A stretch of 10,584 bases of DNA. It comes from Acidobacteriota bacterium (GTDB lineage: Bacteria; Acidobacteriota; Terriglobia; Terriglobales; Acidobacteriaceae). Made by a program: the position numbers and the translations under genes. The DNA is taken from positions 1 to 10,584 of the forward strand of contig JAJYSL010000145.1 of NCBI GenBank assembly GCA_021793595.1. Reading direction: 5' to 3'. The notes under the pieces were generated by a model that was not told the origin of the DNA, searched no databases, and saw only the letters and a list, made by a program, of their open reading frames with translations. Shown one piece after another: positions 6,718-10,584 of this stretch. Numbering within the stretch: position 1 is the first letter of the stretch; each line of letters starts with the position of its first letter.

Positions 6718-7009
6718 CGCGATGAAGCGGAAGCGTTTGGCCCTGGGATTAAGGCCCGAGGCCTGCGAGCGCAGAACGGCGCCGATCTTACACTGCCTGA
6801 GACGGATGGGACTGGCCTGTGCCTGTGAGTGCGCGGCTAGAGCAATTCCCCTGTTTGGTATAGAACGAAGAGAGAACGCCGAGGCAGTTTCTCCGTTGAA
6901 AAAAAGCTGCACTTCGTTGTGTTCAGAAAGCCCACAGTTATAAGGGAAATGCTCTTGGCATCCCTGGCCTCACGCGCGCCTCGGCGTTACGGGGAAGCTG
7001 GTTTCGGCA
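6718..7009. other. Intergenic region between convergent GH3 and sulfatase genes
   Basis: 292 bp with no supported gene. A 73-codon frame opens at 6722 but has no ribosome site and no recognisable content. The best hairpin is GGGA/TCCC plus TGC/GCA with a 2-nt bulge at 6944-6964, 46 bp after the sulfatase stop on the minus strand; it is followed there by only a short TTATAA, so it is a weak terminator candidate at most. Confidence 0.4.
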
Positions 7010-8533
7010 TCATAGCTCCGGCCGCTCCGGAATCGCCGCTTCCAGCTCCAGCATGCGGTTCCACAGCTCCTTCTGCCGCGCGGCATAGTTCGGATTCCCG
7101 TACAGGTTTATCTCCTCTCCTGGATCGTTGACCAGGTCGTAAAGCTCGAATTCCTGAGGCTGCTCCGCATCATAATTGATCAGCTTGTACCGATCGGTGC
7201 GGATGCCGCGATTGCGGGGAGCCTGCTTGCTCACTTCGTAAAAATGGTAGTACCACTCGTTGCGGAAGGACGGGTCGGCGGCTTCCGCCAGAGGCAGCAG
7301 GCTCTTGCCTTGCATGCCCTTGGCAGCAGGCACCCCAGCCAAATCCAGAATAGTCGGCGCCACATCGATATCGAGGACACTTTCGTCGCGCACCGTTCCG
7401 GCGGGAATGCGCTTGGGATAGCGCACCATCGAGGGGACGCGGAGCGAAGGCTCGTGCATCAGCCGCTTATCGAACATGCGCCATTCGCCGAGGAAGTAGC
7501 CGTGGTCTGAGGTATAGACGATCGCGGTGTCGTCGAGAATGTTCTGCTCTTCCAGATAGTCCATGATGCGGCCGATGTTATCGTCCACCCCCACTAGCCC
7601 GGCATAGTAGTTCTTCGCCATGCCTTCCAGCGATCCGCAGGCGTCATGGTGGGACGTAGTGCCGATCTTATTCCATGCGTTCGCGAAACATCTCGCCTTT
7701 CCCGGGTAGCCTTTTAGATCGTCATCGAAGCTTGCCGGTTTGGGAATGATCGTTCCGTGACTGTACAGGTCCAGGAGGCGCCGCGGACGGAAGAATGGCT
7801 CGTGGGGCGCGACAAACCATACCAGCAGGCAGAAGGGTTTGTTGCTCTGGCGAGTCTTCAGCCAATTCAGGGCCTTGTCCACCGCCAGATCATCGCAATA
7901 GGTTCCTATATAGATGGGATCCCCCATATATTGCTTTTGCTCGCCGACTACGCCGTTGCGGCCTTCCTTAAAAATCGGGTGTGGGTAGTCGTTGGCCGGG
8001 GCGTTGTGGCCGAAGTAATAATCCCAGTGGCGATCTTCAAATCCATTTTGACCATGCACCTTATCGACGATGGCGATCTCATAACCCGCCTCGCGAAGCA
8101 GGTCGGTGAAGATGGGAATGTCGGAGGGCAGAGGAACCTGGAGATGCGCGTTGCTGAGCGCGCCCGTAGAGCGGGAGTACATCCCGGTAAGCAGCGTGGC
8201 GCGTGCGGGGGCGCACAGCGCGTTGGTGCAGAAGGCATTCCGGAACATCATGCCCTCACGTCCGATGCGGTCGTGGTTGGGCGTCTTCACAATGCGATTG
8301 CCGGCGATGGAGAGTGCGTTGTGGCGCGTGCCCTCGCCCAGAAAGAAGACGATGTTGGGATGTTTGGGAGTTGTTTCAGCCACGGCGAACGGAGCGGCGG
8401 CGGCACCGGCGAGCAGCGAACCGGCAACCACCATGGATCCCTGTAAAAAACCACGCCTTGTGGTTTCGTGACTCGCTGTTTCCTCGCTCTGACTGCCGGC
8501 TACCTCGCAATGTGGCTGCATTTCATGAGACAT
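7010..8533 (-). CDS. Tat-exported sulfatase-family hydrolase, atypical metal motif
   Basis: A 507-residue type I sulfatase (alkaline phosphatase superfamily), which normally hydrolyses sulfate esters with a formylglycine made from a Cys or Ser. The twin-arginine signal TRRGFLQG (R26-R27) precedes a hydrophobic stretch to about residue 52. The formylglycine motif is C107-A-P-A-R111 followed by ATLLTG, the Cys type. Other expected residues are present: K158-V-H160, H244 in APHEPF, D343-H344 in YTSDHG, and K356. The N-terminal metal-ligand pair, usually Asp-Asp in a DDxR context, reads G66-E67-G68 in FFLGEGTR, so one Asp is replaced by Glu and the other by Gly. Length is normal. Start: ATG at 8531-8533 with AAGGAG (8542-8547) 8 nt upstream. 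It lies downstream of the Gfo/Idh gene on the same strand after a 437-bp gap, so it may have its own promoter. Activity could be sulfatase, phosphonate or phosphodiester hydrolase. Confidence 0.88.
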   Translation of the reverse strand: MSHEMQPHCEVAGSQSEETASHETTRRGFLQGSMVVAGSLLAGAAAAPFAVAETTPKHPNIVFFLGEGTRHNALSIAGNRIVKTPNHDRIGREGMMFRNAFCTNALCAPARATLLTGMYSRSTGALSNAHLQVPLPSDIPIFTDLLREAGYEIAIVDKVHGQNGFEDRHWDYYFGHNAPANDYPHPIFKEGRNGVVGEQKQYMGDPIYIGTYCDDLAVDKALNWLKTRQSNKPFCLLVWFVAPHEPFFRPRRLLDLYSHGTIIPKPASFDDDLKGYPGKARCFANAWNKIGTTSHHDACGSLEGMAKNYYAGLVGVDDNIGRIMDYLEEQNILDDTAIVYTSDHGYFLGEWRMFDKRLMHEPSLRVPSMVRYPKRIPAGTVRDESVLDIDVAPTILDLAGVPAAKGMQGKSLLPLAEAADPSFRNEWYYHFYEVSKQAPRNRGIRTDRYKLINYDAEQPQEFELYDLVNDPGEEINLYGNPNYAARQKELWNRMLELEAAIPERPEL

Positions 8534-8970
8534 ACCCGATTCTCCTTGGACTTTCTAGATCTTGACTGTCGTCACCTTCGCTGCGGGGACTGCCGCGCCA
8601 AGTCGAGCCCGGTGCGGTGCTTGCAGCCTGGCAGGTCGCCACCTGACCGCAGTCGCACATACAGGCAGAATCCAGAGCAGACAAATCGCGTCTGGGCAAA
8701 GACGTGGCAGGTAAAAGGACGGCTTCTGCAAAAGTCAGTTCGTAAACAGGATGATGCCGCCCTGGTTGGCCCCTCAGTTGAAACACCCGAATCAAGCGCC
8801 GAAGAGAACGGATAGTCTCGGCGGCATACAGCCCCCATTGTTGAATTCCATTCGCTGAATTACAGGGCATCTGCAGCAGCCGAAGCCGGCCGGTCCGAAG
8901 TCCGCCGGCAACCAGGGCTGCGGCCGCTGAAGTAAAGCTTTCCGCATGCTTGCGGTGCACCTCATTCCGG
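8534..8970. other. 437-bp gap between sulfatase and Gfo/Idh/MocA genes
   Basis: A minus-strand frame (8523-8960) fills it but overlaps the sulfatase start and shows no domain, so I do not call it. Near the Gfo/Idh stop there is a small hairpin (CCGC, ATGCTT, GCGG at 8942-8955) and a GC-rich hairpin at 8885-8909 with a C-UUCG-G loop on the minus strand. A further short dyad (CAGGT, CGCC, ACCTG) lies near 8631-8644. No clear promoter was found. Confidence 0.45.
8885..8909 (-). promoter_or_regulatory. UUCG-capped GC-rich hairpin after the Gfo/Idh gene
   Basis: The minus strand reads GCCGGCGG, A, C-TTCG-G, A, CC, G, GCCGGC: eight G/C pairs with a bulged G and an A-A mismatch, closed by a CUUCGG tetraloop. 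It begins 61 nt beyond the Gfo/Idh stop. There is no T-tract after it, so it is more likely a 3'-end stabiliser or a Rho/processing boundary than an intrinsic terminator. Confidence 0.4.
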
Positions 8971-10239
8971 CTATTTGAATTGGCTCATGTCAATGTCCAG
9001 TGTGTAATTTTCACCGTGCTTCCATTGCTCATCCCAGGTGACCTCGCGTCCGAGTCGACCCGCCATCCGGCCTAACATGCAACTCAAAGCACTCTCGACA
9101 CCTTCCGCGGTTTGGTTGTGGAACTTTCCGGAAGTGATGCTGTCGATAAAGCTTCGATCTTTATCCCGGTCCGCATACTTCAGGTTGTCGCTGAAGGCGC
9201 CGTTGGCAGCGAATGCAGCCGTTCCGGGCTTGGCGGAACTGTCATCGCTCCAGTTCCACGCATGGTCGCCGATAATCCGAACCGGGCCCGAATACGGTGC
9301 TTCCGCGATTCCGTCGGCGCCGAAGATTCGCTCAGAGACATCGAACCACTTATTGTGACCAAACTGGGTCGAGGAGAAGCTTACATGTACGTTGTCGGGA
9401 TAGGTGAAGATAACCTGGTAGTTATCCCACGTGTCGCCGGCGTGGGTGATGATATTGCGCCCTCCGGTGGCGAATGCTTTGAGCGGGCGGCTTTGAAGAA
9501 TCCAGTTACAGATATCGATGACGTGGATGTTTTGTTCTACGAGGATGCCGCCTGAAAGATTGCGATACCACAGCCAGTTGCGAATGCGGGCTTCGTCCGG
9601 GGACCAGTCGGTTCCAGAGTGACTCACCGCGTCAGGTGCGTTGTAGTGCGCCGTGATGGAAGCAATCTTGCCTAAGTCACCGTTGTGAATCCGCCGAACT
9701 ACTTCGGCGATCGGTGGCGCGCTCCGCACCTCAAACCCAATCTCCAGGCTGAGGCGTCCTTCCGCGCGCTTGCCGATTTCCAGTGCCTCTTTAGCCTGCG
9801 CAACATCCACTCCCAAGGGCTTTTCGCAATAGGCGTGTTTCCCGGCCCGGACGACGGCATCGAGATGCTGCACATGGAACCACGGAGGCGTGGAAATCTG
9901 GATCGCGTCGATATCGGACGAAGAAGCGATCTCTTCATATGCCTTGTAGCCGCGGAACATCAGCTTGGGGTCGATGGCGGGGACGTTCAGGGCTTGATTC
10001 ACCTGATCGAAATGGGCTTTTCCTTGATCCAGTTGGTCCTGAAACAGATCGGCGAGTGCGACGACTCTGGCGCTTGTGTTCTGTGCGAAGGACGTAGCAA
10101 CGTGGGTGCCGCGACTGCCCACTCCCAGGACTCCGAGCCGGACCGCAGAGTTGGCCTCATAACCAAAGGCAGTCTTCGACTTCAAAAACATAATGCCGGA
10201 CAGTGCTGCTGCCCCGCCTACGAACTCTCTTCGATCCAT
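8971..10239 (-). CDS. Tat-exported Gfo/Idh/MocA-family oxidoreductase
   Basis: A 422-residue NAD(P)-dependent sugar-type oxidoreductase. The N-terminus MDRREFVGG carries twin arginines (R3-R4) and a short hydrophobic run (AAALSGIMFL), a Tat signal common in this family in Acidobacteriota and Planctomycetota. The Rossmann nucleotide-binding loop is GVLGVGSRG (36-44), and A63-D64 follows the second strand. The family motif E139-K140-P141 is in YCEKPLG. The substrate-domain signature GGILVEQNIHVIDICNW has H239 and D242. Exported members bind their cofactor tightly; the GH109 glycosidases have a similar build and use NAD in a redox-assisted hydrolysis, so a glycosidase role is possible. Start: ATG at 10237-10239 rather than a Met 16 codons upstream, because AAGGAGG lies 9 nt before it and it places the RR motif at the N-terminus. 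The upstream isomerase gene ends 14 bp before, so they are an operon. Confidence 0.9.
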   Translation of the reverse strand: MDRREFVGGAAALSGIMFLKSKTAFGYEANSAVRLGVLGVGSRGTHVATSFAQNTSARVVALADLFQDQLDQGKAHFDQVNQALNVPAIDPKLMFRGYKAYEEIASSSDIDAIQISTPPWFHVQHLDAVVRAGKHAYCEKPLGVDVAQAKEALEIGKRAEGRLSLEIGFEVRSAPPIAEVVRRIHNGDLGKIASITAHYNAPDAVSHSGTDWSPDEARIRNWLWYRNLSGGILVEQNIHVIDICNWILQSRPLKAFATGGRNIITHAGDTWDNYQVIFTYPDNVHVSFSSTQFGHNKWFDVSERIFGADGIAEAPYSGPVRIIGDHAWNWSDDSSAKPGTAAFAANGAFSDNLKYADRDKDRSFIDSITSGKFHNQTAEGVESALSCMLGRMAGRLGREVTWDEQWKHGENYTLDIDMSQFK

Positions 10240-10248
10240 ATTCTCCGG

Positions 10249-10255
10249 CCTCCTT
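10249..10255 (-). promoter_or_regulatory. Shine-Dalgarno of the Gfo/Idh gene, overlapping the upstream stop
   Basis: AAGGAGG on the minus strand, 9 nt before the ATG at 10237-10239. Its first two bases are the last two of the TAA stop (10254-10256) of the upstream isomerase gene, a layout that allows translational coupling and fixes the downstream start. Confidence 0.75.
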
Positions 10256-10584
10256 AGATGTTGCCGTTGTGGGTTGGCGATGCGCATGCAATGCCGAAAG
10301 GATCGAGGATGCGCTCAAGATAGACTTTTTCATTTTTAACATCTGCGATCTGCTGAGGCCCATGCGTTTCCCGTTCGATGGTGACGGCGCCGTTGTAGCC
10401 CTTGCTGCGCAGGATCTCAAATACCTTGGCGAAATCGACGTCACCGGTTCCGATCAATACCTCTTTTCCGAGCTTCATCGGGTCGGTAGGCCACTTGCCG
10501 TCCTTTGCGTGGATGCTCTTGACGTGGGCGCCAATGATTCCCGCAGCATCCACCGGGTTCGCCTTTCCATAAAGAATCAGGTTG
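10254..10584 (-). CDS. Sugar phosphate isomerase/epimerase-like TIM-barrel protein, C-terminal part
   Basis: The last 109 residues of a protein whose start lies beyond the right edge. The frame is open to position 10584, beginning NLILYGKANPVDAAGI. The visible part matches the xylose-isomerase-like TIM barrel family (AP endonuclease 2 fold): a strand ending in HAKDG, whose His is normally a metal ligand; then GTGDVDFAKVFEIL, the usual helix before the last barrel strand; and TIERE, whose Glu closes the metal site. Members isomerise or epimerise free or phosphorylated sugars and inositols, often beside Gfo/Idh/MocA enzymes. No export signal can be judged because the N-terminus is missing. It ends 14 bp before the Gfo/Idh start, so the two are probably co-transcribed, with this gene first. 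The GTG at 10551-10553 is an internal Val codon, not the true start, since homologous sequence continues upstream of it. Confidence 0.85.
   Translation of the reverse strand, partial: NLILYGKANPVDAAGIIGAHVKSIHAKDGKWPTDPMKLGKEVLIGTGDVDFAKVFEILRSKGYNGAVTIERETHGPQQIADVKNEKVYLERILDPFGIACASPTHNGNI

Noticed and set aside
6722..6943. 73-codon plus-strand frame just after GH3
   Set aside because: No Shine-Dalgarno in the few bases after the GH3 stop and no recognisable features; probably spacer.
8523..8960. 145-codon minus-strand frame filling the gap upstream of the sulfatase
   Set aside because: It overlaps the sulfatase start and its Shine-Dalgarno, shows no domain or hydrophobic pattern, and lacks a good ribosome site.

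Overview
The window is a GC-rich stretch of bacterial chromosome. Its content fits a soil Acidobacteriota (Terriglobia-like) or a similar plant-polymer degrader. This assignment is an inference from gene content: secreted GH51 and GH3 glycosidases, a WxxGxW-repeat secreted protein, and a Tat-exported sulfatase and Gfo/Idh/MocA oxidoreductase next to a TIM-barrel sugar isomerase. There is no rRNA or other phylogenetic marker here. I see no tRNA, CRISPR array, insertion sequence or phage gene.

Layout. (1) Positions 1-506, minus strand: the N-terminal part of a secreted GH51 alpha-L-arabinofuranosidase that runs off the left edge. Its reading frame is broken by a one-base shift near position 181. 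Its 5' region (about 560-690) is rich in hairpins. (2) 788-958, minus: a 56-residue single-span membrane protein, with its own Shine-Dalgarno, an extended -10 promoter candidate and a clear Rho-independent terminator. (3) 1153-2472, plus: a stand-alone catalytic Y-family DNA polymerase (DinB-like). (4) 2488-3789, minus, convergent with the polymerase: a secreted protein with four WxxGxW motifs and a Gln/Asn/Arg-rich tail made of 21-bp and 27-bp tandem repeats. (5) 4000-6717, plus: a secreted GH3 beta-xylosidase/glucosidase-type enzyme with an inserted PA14 domain. (6) 7010-10584, minus: a sugar phosphate isomerase/epimerase-like protein (5' end outside the window), a Tat-exported Gfo/Idh/MocA oxidoreductase 14 bp downstream, and after a 437-bp gap a Tat-exported sulfatase-family hydrolase.

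How they may work together. The GH51 and GH3 enzymes would remove arabinose and xylose (or glucose) from hemicellulose or pectin side chains outside the cytoplasm. The isomerase and oxidoreductase probably modify sugars oxidatively, and the sulfatase-like enzyme would act on sulfated or otherwise esterified substrates. The polymerase and the small membrane protein have no evident link to this theme.

The items most worth a second look are the GH51 frameshift, the sulfatase whose N-terminal metal-ligand motif reads G-E-G instead of Asp-Asp, the unlisted small membrane protein with a complete transcription unit, the repeat tail of the WxxGxW protein, and a pair of hairpins upstream of GH51 that share a 10-base core.
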